A program made the translations under genes and the position numbers. A stretch of 64,000 bases of DNA from Labia minor (lineage: Eukaryota > Arthropoda > Insecta > Dermaptera > Spongiphoridae). The first letter of the stretch is position 1; the number at the start of each line of letters is the position of its first letter. This document shows, piece after piece, positions 33,183 to 43,492 of this stretch. The stretch covers positions 64,939,719-65,003,718 of the forward strand of contig OY720348.1 in assembly GCA_963082975.1 (NCBI GenBank), read 5' to 3'. The notes beneath the pieces were generated by a model. That model was given only the letters and a program-made list of their open reading frames with translations. It did no database searches and was not told the DNA's origin.

Positions 33183-33944
33183 TTTAATTGATTAATATAT
33201 TATCAATTATAAGATATTTACTAGGTATCAAGTAATATAAACCAGATGGTCTGTGATATAAACTTTTTAAATTTTGATTTTCATTTACAATCAAAATAAC
33301 CAAATATTTGTCGTGGGTGACGCGCAAATTTGACTTCCGGAAACCTTGTGTGTTTTTACTTCTATCATTGTTTGATGGCGCTACTGTCGCCAAATTACAT
33401 TTTTACCGACCGACTATATAATAAATTCATATTGCATCGATATCATAATTTTTTATTCATTTACTACTCTGAGATGCTGAGTTTCATTGAAATTGAAAAG
33501 AAAAAAACAAAATATCTTAATGTACAATAAAAAAAGATTCAATTTATACAATTTAACTAAACTGTTAATGTAATTTGAAATAAAAAATATTACTATTATT
33601 GATCTTCTTTTTAATATTCCAATATATTTATTTTTTAAAGAATGAATAAAAATGAATGAAATTGATTTGAATGAATTTATAATTTCTATTTTTCACTTTA
33701 TCTATCCATTTTTCGCATAGAAATATTTTAATTCCTATCTAATTAGAATCGAAATATCATGTTATATAATTTTAATAGCTGAATAATAATTATAATTAAA
33801 AAACAATAAGAATTAACCCAGTGAAAGATGTATAAATGTGTTTAATATATAAAATAAAAAAAAATCTAATTTTTTTATAACAAAACAGAATAATTATCGG
33901 ATTAGTGTTCTAATAGGAATCGATAAATTCTTTATCTGTTACAG
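33183..33944. other. Upstream region of the zinc-finger gene
   Basis: 33300-33400 is less AT-rich and holds GATGGCGCTACTGTCGCC, a short inverted repeat. TTTTTACCGACCGACTAT at 33402-33418 is a solo end of the ACCGACCGACG family. No TATA-type promoter can be singled out in such AT-rich DNA. The sequence ends in TCTGTTACAG at 33935-33944, a good acceptor for the next feature. Confidence 0.45.
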
Positions 33945-34048
33945 GTAAGTTGAAAGATATCTACTACACTCATTTGGACTTGAAATGTCGTTGCAACAAC
34001 AACTCCAGAGGTGGTGGCCACAATCAAGAGACATCATCCATAGAACAA
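33945..34048 (+). CDS. Candidate exon of an unassigned gene or alternative glypican 3' exon
   Basis: It is bounded by CTGTTACAG and CAA|GTACGT. Two of three frames stop at once. The third needs a phase-1 upstream donor and reads KLKDIYYTHLDLKCRCNNNS, then RGGGHNQETSSIEQ, leaving in phase 0. The sequence is markedly less AT-rich than its surroundings and has a cysteine pair (CRC) of secreted-protein type. I do not recognise the family. The glypican exon at 19535-19712 has a phase-1 donor, so splicing to it is formally possible. A separate gene continuing to the right is equally possible. Confidence 0.45.
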
Positions 34049-34559
34049 GTACGTAGGCTATCATCTAATAAATATAGAACAAATCTTAATTAAAAGTATA
34101 AAACCTAATTTAATAGCACATTCAATGATTAAATAATTATTAAAAGTAATTCCTACCAACAATCAATAATATTTGGACTGGTTTAATTAATTATTTTCCC
34201 TCTCTTTAAACATATCCATTGGATTGAAAAATTTTAGGAAAATAGGAAAAGAAATGGGAATTAGGAATAAGAAATTAAATTAAAAAGTTCATTATTATTT
34301 TTGATTTTCTTTTTATTATAAATAATAATTCACATTTACACAATCTTATCTTATTATGCTAGCTAAAATTGTATATATATATCTATATTTCTTTCTATAA
34401 CCATTGGTTCTCAAAAACCGCTCTAACGATTTTTTTCAAATTCACACTAGATATAGTATTTATAAAGAAAAATTGAGTTTTATTGATCACATCTCTTGAA
34501 ACTTACAGCTTCATTATTAATTTCTTAATTGAGAATTATATATGGGTGTGACGTCATCA
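34049..34559. other. AT-rich stretch
   Basis: A single TGACGTCA is at 34549-34556. No gene is recognised. Confidence 0.45.
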
Positions 34560-34645
34560 ATTTCACTTCAATTAATATTTTTTTTATATTTAAAATATTT
34601 TAAAATAAAATAAATTTCGAAATAAAATTAAAAATATTTATTTTA

Positions 34646-34683
<38 letters not shown>

Positions 34684-35300
34684 TAATCTATTTATTAAAC
34701 AACAAAATAAAATACGGATGGTTGACTCCCGCTTTTTTTTAAATGAATTGTATTAACATTTTTTTATATTTAAAATATTTTAAAATTCATTATTTAATTT
34801 CGAAATAAAATTAAAAATATTTATTTTTAATAAAATATATATATATATTTATTAATCACTCTCAAAAAAAACAAAAACAAAAACATAAAAACATATAATT
34901 CTTGCAAAGAGAGTAAAAATGCTATGTTAATTAACTAAATATATCAGTCTAATGGGTAAAGGCACTGTTTTGAATAGTCAACTTAGCAGGATCGAAACCG
35001 GCGGAAAAATTTTTTTTTTTTTTTTATCTATTATTTTTTAATAAATTACTATTTTATATTTATTTATTCATTGTTCTTTTATTAAATTTAATATTTATTA
35101 ATATTATTTATTATTAATTTATATATGGACAAATGACACTCATATTGAAATTTGACTCCAGCCTTTTTTTTAAAAGATATTGTATTAATATTTTTTTTAT
35201 ATTTAAAATATTTTAAAATTTTTTATTTAATTTTGAAATAAAATTAAAAATATATATTTTAATAATATTTTATAATTATAAATTACGATATATATTTATC
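34560..35300. repeat. Three dispersed copies of an AT-rich repeat
   Basis: The blocks TATATTTAAAATATTTTAAAA and CGAAATAAAATTAAAAATAT recur in order near 34580-34650, 34760-34850 and 35190-35290. The last two are preceded by GACTCCCGC/GACTCCAGC and a T-run. The same GACTCCAGC-T-run motif flanks family copies at 27930 and 39108, so these are probably ends of one element family. Confidence 0.55.
34941..35010 (+). mobile_element. tRNA-like element, weak
   Basis: ATGGGTAAAGGCACTG is followed at tRNA-like distance by AGGATCGAAACCGGCGG, which resembles a B box (GGTTCGAAACC). A cloverleaf is not convincing and a T-run follows at once, so I read it as a SINE head or tRNA relic. Confidence 0.3.
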
Positions 35301-35454
35301 ATTCTTCCAATAAAAAAAAAATATTCATGCACTTAGAAACATATCTAATAATACATATTTATGTATTATTGAGGACCCCAAGTTCCATTCATTTTAATCA
35401 GATTGATGCAATGATGCAACATTTAATAATTGTAATCAATAATTAAAGAATTGT

Positions 35455-35570
35455 ATATCAGCTCGGTGTCCCAAGTATTAATATTACCAGCCAAACCCAA
35501 TATAATAATGAATTATTTTTTTTTAACTTAATTACCTAGCCGAGGCTCGGGGTCCCGGTGTGATCTTAAT
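35455..35570 (+). repeat. Direct repeat with CCGAGCC hairpin, copy 1
   Basis: AGCTCGGTGTCCCAAGTATT, then ACCAGCCAAACCCAAT, then GCCGAGGCTCGGGGTCCCGG. The last part contains the palindrome CCGAGGCTCGG. The same layout is at 35698-35806, and part of it at 41385-41405 and 8415-8432. Confidence 0.75.
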
Positions 35571-35697
35571 ATATTGTCAGAATTAGATAAATAATGTAGA
35601 GAGAAAAATTATTTAAAAATAGATATTTATTTAAATGAAATAAAATTATTTAATTTACAGAATGAAAATGTCTATAATAATGTCTAAACATTTTTTC

Positions 35698-35806
35698 GAG
35701 CGACAGCTCGGTATCCCAGGTATTAATATTACCAGCCAAACCCAATAATAATGAATCATTTTTTTTAACTTAAGTACCGAGCCGAGGCTCGGGGTCCCGG
35801 TACTAT
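35698..35806 (+). repeat. Direct repeat with CCGAGCC hairpin, copy 2
   Basis: This copy differs from copy 1 at only a few sites and lies about 243 bp further on. The AGCTCGG start and the CCGAGCCGAGGCTCGG end can pair with each other, so each unit can fold back. The family is unidentified. Confidence 0.75.
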
Positions 35807-36176
35807 TATATTATACACGTAAACATGATAATACATTGATAAATAAAATAATACATAAATTGTTCTCATTTCTCTTGATATGTGAATTCTGTTTCATCAT
35901 TTTTCTTATTTTCTTTTCATTGATGAACTTTTGAAAATCTAAAGTTAAATTAGTATTTTTTTAAAAATTATGTTGTAAAAATGAAAGTTAAAGTTAATTA
36001 AAATAATTAAAGATTGAAAAATTAATGAATAGGATTCTGAATTCTTTTTCCGCTAACTCACTTATTTCTGGAACTAAAAACTTAATGAATAAATTAATTA
36101 ATGTTTTTATATAGAGAAACCGTCAAAAAATCGTCAACAAACCTCTTATATTGCAACGATTCAAATATACTTTAAA

Positions 36177-36420
36177 TCATAGGTTCCCAAACATTTTTGT
36201 GTCGTAGACCACTTGCCATGTTTTTTGGTTTTGGGTAGACCCCTAATTTTTGTAAAAAAAAAATTTCCTTTTCTTTAGAGCCCTATTGAAAAATCAAAAA
36301 TGTTTCAAAAGGCATGTCGGTAAGATGATTTACTTTTTTTTTATTATTCGCTGCCGTGGACCCCCTGGAGGTTGAAATAGACCCCCAGGGGTCTATATAG
36401 ACCACTTTGGGATCATATGC
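36177..36420. mobile_element. Probable hAT-type MITE, decayed
   Basis: The left end AGGTTCCCAAACATTTTTGTG and the right end CACTTTGGGATCAT are imperfect inverted partners. Internal CCCCTGGAGG and CCCAGGGGTC blocks, and the GTAGACCAC sequence, are typical of hAT MITEs. No clear 8-bp duplication was found. Confidence 0.55.
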
Positions 36421-36540
36421 TTTTAATAATATATAAGATCTAAATTATTTTTGTATATATTTATCTAATTATTAGTTGTTTAATAAAAATAACAATCTAA
36501 TAGATAAAAAAATAGAGAATAGAATTATTATAACATAATA

Positions 36541-37472
36541 GAGGAGGTGGTTGTATTATGGAACCTGTATTTAATATGGAACCCATTTGTTTCGTTCATT
36601 ATAACGTGCTGCACTTTTTTAACAATAGGTGGAATTGATTCTCTAGAACCAAAATCTACCACAAAAATTGAAATGGCGGTTAGTTGTTTGATAACTGTCA
36701 TTCAGTTTAAATGTTTTGTGTTTTCAATTTTAAAAAAACTTTTTTTAAGGTAAGTAAAACTATTTATAATTATTAGTATTGTTAATAATTTATTAATTTT
36801 ATGAATGTCCCTTAATTTATTAACGAATTATTAAATATATTGCTGAAAATAATTTGATATAAATTTATATTCAGTTCATAGCAAGTGCATTTTTTTTAAA
36901 TGGCGATTTCTGTAATATGGACCCTTGCCGTGATATTAATATGGAACCGGGTTTCATAATACAGACAAGATTTAATTATTTTTTTTTAGCTCTATTTATT
37001 TATTTGAATTTTATTCCACATATTTTTCAGATGCCAAGAAAAGCATTAATGTGTCAAATGTGGGCCCATTCAGAATGCGCAGGTACAGAAAAAGACTATT
37101 ACATTTGTGATTTCTGTTTATAATTTTATTACGGTTAAATTTTACATACATATATGTCAATGTATAATTTTTGAATAAAAAATGTTTTTTTTTCAAATAA
37201 TTGCTGTCTATGACTGATTTTTACTAGGGTTCCATTTTACCAACACAGTAGGTTCCATATTATCAACACTTCTATCTTGAACCGTTTTTTCACTTTTTTG
37301 AAAAAAAGTGCCACTACGTCGTGTAAGTAATAATAGTTGTGATATTGTACCTGGATGTCAATAGGAAAATAATGAATAAAAACATTTTACACTGTACCCA
37401 GAGAACACAACTTTTAGATGAGCTTCAATTCACGAAAAATAAAATGGGGTTCCATATTACAACCACCTCCTC
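36541..37472 (+). mobile_element. pogo/Tc1-like element with PHD-like remnant
   Basis: The terminal inverted repeats are 25 bp with one mismatch (GAGGAGGTGGTTGTATTATG at the left), each bordered by TA. Motifs of the form ATGGAAC recur just inside both ends, perhaps transposase sites. The + strand at 37031-37123 reads KALMCQMWAHSECAGTEKDY then YICDFCL. The C-W-x-H-x2-C and C-x2-C spacing is that of the second half of a PHD zinc finger, a domain found at the C-terminus of many pogo-related transposases. The catalytic DDE domain is absent, so the element is non-autonomous. Confidence 0.75.
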
Positions 37473-37515
37473 TATAATAAGTAATCTAATTTAAAATGAA
37501 TAAGTATTAAAATAA

Positions 37516-37715
37516 TTGATTGACATTTAATATTTGCTATTATTAAAATAATAAATTGATTTCTTTTCAAATTATTTTATTTGTTTCCATAACAAAAGAC
37601 GACAATTATTGGATTAGAATTGTAATATTAATATATTATCTCTTTTCTATTAAGCTTAAGTGAGGTCTTTCAAAGAGTCATTTTGATATGAAATGCCAAG
37701 GAAGCAACATCTCCA
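37516..37715. repeat. Interspersed repeat, copy 2 of 3
   Basis: Same order of blocks as 29385-29590 and 39530-39725: TTTGCTATTATTAAAATAAT, AGTGAGGTCTTTCAAAGAGTC and TGAAATGCCA. Confidence 0.6.
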
Positions 37716-37729
37716 ATAGAAAACCCATG

Positions 37730-37996
37730 CATTACACCAGTGATTCTCAATGTGGGCGCTGGAGCGATCCAGGGGGGCGGTGATCTCCCCAATATGCATT
37801 TAGGGAAAATTGTATATTACTTTTCTATTCTGAGATCAATAAATAGATACATAAATTTAATATTTCTAATTTACACCTTTATTTATAATATTTTGCAAAT
37901 AAGTACATTTATCTTTCTGTTGAATTGTTATTAAAATTAAAAAAAGTTAATTTCCAAGCGCTTGGCCAAAAAAGTTTGGGAACCACTGCATTACAC
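37730..37996. mobile_element. hAT-type MITE with perfect target duplication
   Basis: The body is 37738-37988 (251 bp), starting CAGTGATTCTCAATGTGGGC and ending TTTGGGAACCACTG. The 8-bp CATTACAC is exactly repeated at 37730-37737 and 37989-37996. Internal open frames are spurious. Confidence 0.88.
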
Positions 37997-38035
37997 CAAG
38001 CAAATATTATAGTCTCAAGATTGAATGTAATTTTA

Positions 38036-39093
38036 TTACTTTCCCGCATACTTCGTATAAGGGAAGTATTGGAATCGTCAAAAATTTCGACTTCGAGATT
38101 TTGATAGATCTTGACGTTTTAGACCTCCATGAGTCGGAAAATACCATTTTTGGAATTATGTCTGTGTGTGTATGTATGTATGTATGTAATGTCTGTAAGC
38201 AAATTTACTCAAAAACTAATCAAGCTAGGACTTCGAAATTTGGTATTATTATTATTCACAGTTTGTAGATTTCTATCAAAATTTCGTCAAAATTGGTTAA
38301 CCGGAAGTGGTACTTTACCTACAATGGTTGGGTTTACCTTTCAAGTAAAGTACCAGTTTGCTTCGAGATATTTGCTTCATATTTTGTAGATAGATTTAAA
38401 AATATGAAAAAAATTCAGATACCAAATTCCATCATGATCTGACTACCGGAAGTAACATTTTACCTATACAAGTAGCGTTTCCTTTTTACCGACCGACGAT
38501 AGTAAGGGATTTATTGTTTTCACACCAAATTTCACCTATGGATATTTTTAGGTACATATCTCCACGAATCATGCATTTTCTTAACAGAAAAGAGTATTTT
38601 TAGCATGATGTCTGTCCGTCCGTCCGCTGTGTGTCCGTAGAGATGTGTACAGCTTGAACGGCTCAACGGATTTTGATGAAATTTGGTATATTTACTTAAT
38701 GCATCAGTATGATGAATGGATCAACTTTTGGTGCAAATCCGGAAACCGGAAGTGCTAGTATTGCCGATCGAAGAGAGGAAGTGAAGGGTTATTTTCATAT
38801 CAAATTTCACGTGAAGGCATATCTCCACGTGTTATGCACTTTGTATTGGTTTTATCCTCGAGAAAAATCATCTTCATTAGTTTTTTATTAATTTAAAATT
38901 ATATGACGTCACCCAGCACTTCATGACGTCACAGCCAGCCCTTATATATTATAAATAAAATAAAATTAAAAATATTTATATTATATCCATATCTGTTTTT
39001 TTACATTTAAAATACCAGTTAACCGGAAGTAGCACTTTATTACATTCTAAATATTCATTCACAACTCTTTATACCTATTTATATGCGGGAAAG
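38036..39093 (+). mobile_element. Composite element with ACTTTCCCGCATA inverted ends
   Basis: ACTTTCCCGCATA near 38038-38050 and TATGCGGGAAAGT near 39081-39093 are exact inverted partners. The first half is a non-coding block with a GTAT tract (38160-38190) and GGTTAACCGGAAGTGG. The second half (38488-39000) is a copy of the ACCGACCGACG family, including TGACGTCA at 38904 and 38924. The ACCGACCGACG copy may be nested or may be part of the larger element. Confidence 0.55.
38904..38931. promoter_or_regulatory. Paired TGACGTCA palindromes, 20-bp spacing
   Basis: Two perfect octamers at 38904 and 38924 have the same spacing as at 28400/28420. The sequence between them differs from the other copy at several bases, so the two octamers are better kept than their surroundings. 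Confidence 0.5.
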
Positions 39094-39529
39094 TCTAGGG
39101 GAGGACACTCCCGCTTATTTTTAATATATTCAATTACATCAAATGTATACAGTTCTATTGAAATACATACAATTACATACATTTTGATTATTGGATTCAA
39201 TGGAATGTAGAATAATGTTTTGTCATCATATCGTATGTGTCTTTTTCCCTCTTCTCTATATTTTTTTCTTTTCATTTTTATTTTTCTGTTCTCCATGTTG
39301 AATCTGCAAACTTTAAAAGATAAGTAACATGAAGCTTTATTTTATTTCACTTATTAAATATATATGGAAATAAATCGAAATCAAAAATTAATTTTTATAA
39401 AATTTATTAAATAAATTTTATCTTATTGAAATAATAAATAAATAAATATGAAATTAATTAAGAGAAAAGAAATTTAATTTAAAATGAATAAAGAATTAAA
39501 ATAATCAATAATTGATATATACAAAACTC

Positions 39530-39725
39530 TAACTGATTGACATTTAATATTTGCTATTATTGTAAAAATAATTTTATTTTTTTTTTTGAAATTATTCTAT
39601 TTTTTTTAAATAACAAAATAGGACAAGTATCGCATTAGAATCTTTTAATATATTAATATTTTTTTTAAGCTGCAGTGAGGTCTTTCACAGTCACTTTGAC
39701 AAGAAATGCCTAGAAAGTCACATAT
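39530..39725. repeat. Interspersed repeat, copy 3 of 3
   Basis: Shares GACATTTAATATTTGCTATT and AGTGAGGTCTTTCACAGTCA with 37516-37715 and 29385-29590. Confidence 0.6.
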
Positions 39726-39898
39726 TATAATTATATATAAATAAATAAATAAAAATTGATGAATATTTCTTGAAAAATCCCATCTCACTTACTTTTACTT
39801 GGTAGATAATTGAAAAGTAATTAAATGTCAAAAATGGAAGATAATTATTATTTCTTAAAAATATCTATTCAATAGAAAAAGAAAAGATATATAATGAA

Positions 39899-40190
39899 AT
39901 TTATTAGAAAGATTGTGATGGGTAACGGGGTAGTGTGTCTCTTTTCTATGATCCCAAAATAAAACCTGAAATTTAAAAAAAAAAATATTAAATTCATTTA
40001 TTTTACATAATAATAATATTAAAAATTTATTTTATTGATATTTTTCATGTAAAAATGTTGTTTTTTTCATATTTTTATATTTTTTTTAATATGAATAATA
40101 ATAGAAAAAATAGATAGTAAGACTTATTAGAAAGATTTTGACGGGCAACGGGTAGTTTCTTTTCTATGATCCCAATAGAAAAGATTTCTA
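39899..40190. repeat. Direct repeat pair of about 65 bp
   Basis: ATTAGAAAGATTGTGATGGG, then AACGGGGTAG and TTTTCTATGATCCCAA, at 39899-39960 recur at 40119-40183 with few changes. The downstream patch 40190-40330 is less AT-rich and may belong to the same unidentified element. Confidence 0.6.
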
Positions 40191-40426
40191 CTTCAGGGAG
40201 TAGCGTCCCTGCCCTCACGTGAGCTCATGATTTCTTCTAAATCCCTCTTCTACCTGGAGGAATCATGTCCTTTACCCGTTGACTCCTTTCCATCCATTCC
40301 CTTACCCTTACTCTTACTCCCCCCCCCTTCCTTGGTCCTTCAAAAAATCAAGTTTATTTGGATGAAGGAGAATACCTAGCATAGATTCATTAAAAAGAAA
40401 AAAATATGAAATCTTGTATCTTATAG

Positions 40427-40476
40427 GTAATTCAAGTATATCCAGATTACGTCAATTCTTCGACTAGCAAAACCCG
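40427..40476 (+). CDS. Weak candidate exon
   Basis: Between CTTATAG and CG|GTAATT, the phase-0 frame reads VIQVYPDYVNSSTSKT and leaves in phase 2. Phase 0 matches the donor of the candidate exon at 34048. Support is limited to phase and splice-like sites. The segment 40197-40379 is an alternative phase-0 open stretch. Confidence 0.2.
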
Positions 40477-40906
40477 GTAATTTACCAGTGAGACATTTGT
40501 TAAGAGTGCCTCTGAAAGGACCCACCTCTCCAACGCTTCACATTAGTAGAAAATTTGGAACTCATATTTATAGTGCGTTTTGGAAAATTAGAAAAACCAA
40601 GCAAATTCATGTTTTTCATTTTATTAAAATTTTTGACTGAATCTTGGAAATTGTGACCAAGATAAATCCATTGAACATAATTTTAGCCAGATTCTAAATA
40701 AACTTGATTTTTCGTATCATGAAATGGAAATTGTTAATTAATTTTAATATCGGTTTATTTTTATATTTCAACAAAAAGTATTGCCTCATAAGAACAGGTA
40801 AAACCTATACGAATCGATTCATTATGAAACGTAGATTAATTTTCACTACTATTATATAATTTTACGGTGCTTCGTTAATTAAATATTAATTATTGAATTT
40901 TGACAG

Positions 40907-41060
40907 ATTGAAAAGATTTGCCGCCATGTCGATTGGCGGCCAACTCAAATGCTTTGCTTATCCGTGACCTTGAAGGGGACAATTGTTTTTGAATTGCTGC
41001 ATAGCAATCAATCATTTGCTTACCCACAATGGATGAGATTCAACTTATTTTGGCTTTATT
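40907..41060 (+). pseudogene. Fragment of a mariner-type transposase
   Basis: The + frame from 40907 reads DWRPTQMLCLSVTLKGTIVF, then ELLHSNQS. This fits the region between the first and second catalytic Asp of mariner transposases (pattern MLCxWWxxKGxVxFELLxxNQT). The tryptophans are lost and no terminal repeats were found, so it is an old fragment. Confidence 0.55.
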
Positions 41061-42239
41061 TCCATAAAACATGCTTGCTATATACTCGACATTAATTTTA
41101 ATATATGATTTTATTTCATTAACTTAAAGTATTATATTATATTAGAAAAACCAGTATTTTTATTTTTTTTATATCTTATCTTATTATACTATCAAAAATT
41201 TTATATATAATATAGATAAAATATTTTATCAAGTAAATTTGAATATATTTGAAATAAAAATAAAATTATTTTAATTAATTTGTACCATTTGATGGGTCAT
41301 TTTTAGAAAAGCCATTTAACAATATAAATAAATAATTAAAAAATTGTATAATAATAAATTGTATAAATTTGCTAAACGGTCCAGCTCGGTGTTCCAGGTA
41401 CTATATAATGTTTATTCATTGTATTATAGTCTCACCTATATTCTTTTTACTTATATCTATAATTTTACTGTTTATTTCACTTTCAATATAAATTTAATTT
41501 AAGAGATGTCCTATAATTTATTATTTTGGAATTTTATCTTTTTGTTAATTTTTGTATCTATTTTATTTATTTATTTTATTTATTTCTCTGTTTGTTTGTT
41601 TGTTTGTTATTTCTCTGTTTGTTTGTGTGTTTGTTGGACCGAGCTCTCCAGCAAAAACTATCGCACGCAGGGACCTGGAATTTTTTACATGGAAGCACAA
41701 AGGGGCTGGCCACCAGACCTCGAAGCCCGATTTTCGATTTTTTAATTAGAAAAATTTTAAAAAAATTATAAAGAATATTAATTAAAAATAGTTTAGTTAC
41801 CATACTAGATCATAGAGGCGCTGGTGGCGATAATTTGGCGGTAATTTAAATTCTGAGCAATGTGCAGATAAAAATCTTTTTATATATCTATTGATATTTA
41901 CAATATCTCAATTGATCTTATTGGCCTTTTAAACTTTGAAAACATTCACATTACGGCTATAATTTAATACTATTAATTTTTAAGATTATGTGAGTAAATT
42001 ATTTTAATTAAGAAAATTTGATCTCATAATTGGATTTTCACGTAAGATTTTAATATATAATATATTTTTTAATATTATTTTTATAGTAGTTTAGTGTTAT
42101 GCTAATTTTATATTTTATTTTTATTTTGTTTACTTTGATTTTTTTTTAAATAAATTAATAACATTTAAAGTAGCATAAAAAAATTAATCGAGGCAGGGAA
42201 ATTGATGGGGTTTGAAATTAATAGTGATAAGACAAAATA
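41061..42239. other. AT-rich stretch with (TTTG)n and a GC-richer block
   Basis: (TTTG)n-like tract at 41589-41636. A block at 41637-41740 begins GGACCGAGCTCTCCAGC and has the look of a repeat end. It pairs partly with AGCTCGGTGTTCC at 41385. Several overlapping frames are open here, but none has coding character. Confidence 0.45.
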
Positions 42240-42535
42240 ATTAGTATCAGAGAGAATAATATTTGCAAAGAATTTAAATCGAGGTTGCAATCGGGAAATT
42301 ATTATCAAAGGGGATCAAAATTATTAAATTATAGGTCATAAAATAGAGAAGGCTGGGATCGGCAGGGCACATGGCTAGCATGGGAGAGGAAAAATATATT
42401 GGTGGGAGTTCGATTGGAAAACGTCCGTTTGAAAGACCAATTGTGAACAGGGTGGACAATGTAGGAAGGAACGTGAGAGAGATAGGATAGGGTAGGAGTT
42501 AGATGGTTATAGCTCAGAATAGGGACACTCGGGGG
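42240..42535 (+). pseudogene. LINE 3' ORF fragment
   Basis: The + strand holds, in shifting frames, AHGxHGRGK and then the DNA equivalents of GRxEKRPFxRP and NRVDNVGRNVREI, followed by AQNRDT. It corresponds block by block to the minus-strand LINE end at 16366-16575, but decayed. It runs directly into a G-run at 42530-42542. Confidence 0.6.
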
Positions 42536-42542
42536 GGGGGGG

Positions 42543-42602
42543 TACAGGGGGCGGAGCCCCCGTCTAGGTGTGAAGAGCGCCGAAGGCGCTCTGATCAGCT
42601 AG
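42543..42602 (+). mobile_element. Helitron 3' terminus
   Basis: TACAGGGGGCGGAGCCCCCG forms a first hairpin. AGAGCGCCGAAGGCGCTCT forms a perfect second hairpin, and nine or so bases later the sequence ends in CTAG (42599-42602) followed by T. A GC hairpin shortly before CTRR at a T is the diagnostic Helitron 3' end. Relatives are at 11264 and 13416. The 5' end was not found. Confidence 0.7.
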
Positions 42603-42874
42603 TATATATATGTAAGAAGGTGGTGTGGAAGGGTGTTTTCTCGTAAATGAAACCTTGAATGATTCTGAAATAAGTGGATATTTATTATTTACACTTTACA
42701 TATTTACATTAGTTAATAAATTAATATTATTTACCTGAAATAAGTGGAATCAAATAAGTGTTCCTTCCGACAACTGATCAGGATAAACACGAAACACCTA
42801 TTCAATCCCACCTATCTCAGACACTACATAAATACTTGACAATCATATTGGAGGGGGAAAGAGGGGAATAGTAT

Positions 42875-42905
<31 letters not shown>

Positions 42906-43189
42906 TGAGTATATATGATGATTAGAAATATATTTAAAAAGAAAGGAAAGGAATTTTAACTTCAAATAAAAACATCATAATTGTTTACATTTGTTTGCTT
43001 TATTATTAGTAGTAATTCACAAATTACAGAAAGTACATATAATTATTTTTCTTTCAATATCAAGGTAAATTAAGTGATTATCTATAATTTATTATTTTTT
43101 ATTTCATCTTTCTATTTATTTTTGTATCACTGGAACATTTTATTAATTTGAATTCATAATGGTATATATATATTATTATTATCAGATTT
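42603..43189. other. Unidentified sequence left of the satellite
   Basis: Mixed AT-rich sequence with (TA)n at 42880-42905. CCTGAAATAAGTGGA recurs within it (about 42665 and 42735). No gene is seen. Confidence 0.45.
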
Positions 43190-43461
43190 ATCAGGGATAT
43201 AATCACGTATTTTTGTGAGATTGTTTTCCCGACGTTTCGGCACCCATTTTGGCGCCATTTTCAATAGATTATTTAGGTGGGAATATTTTTGGGATTCTGG
43301 GTCTTAGTCTGTGTGACTAAGGCTTAATATCGGGATTTTGGGTTGATAGGTTGGGTGGTTTTGTACTCACTGCGTTGCTGTAGAGCTCTGAAGAATCCTG
43401 GGGAATCCTGAGACCAGCACACGTCCGCAGTGGACAACATCCGAGGCCAAGTGCGGATTTA
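43190..43461 (-). mobile_element. Penelope-like terminal fragment at the satellite edge
   Basis: In reverse complement it reads TTGAAAATGGCGCC, then GGGTGCCGAAACGTCGGG. The stem and GAAACGTC block match the fragment at 17480-17600. The remaining 150 bp up to the satellite is less AT-rich and unassigned (GCACACGTCCGCAGTGGACA). Confidence 0.45.
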
Positions 43462-43492
43462 TTTAGTAAATTTTATATTTCTATTTAAAAAA

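Noticed and set aside
40907..40967. Possible terminal exon after a TTTTGACAG acceptor
   Set aside because: The other frame of the same DNA reads as a mariner transposase fragment (MLC...LKGTIVFELL), so it is transposon debris.
41506..41803. Overlapping open frames on both strands
   Set aside because: They arise from the (TTTG)n tract and a repeated block. They are mutually exclusive and lack coding character.
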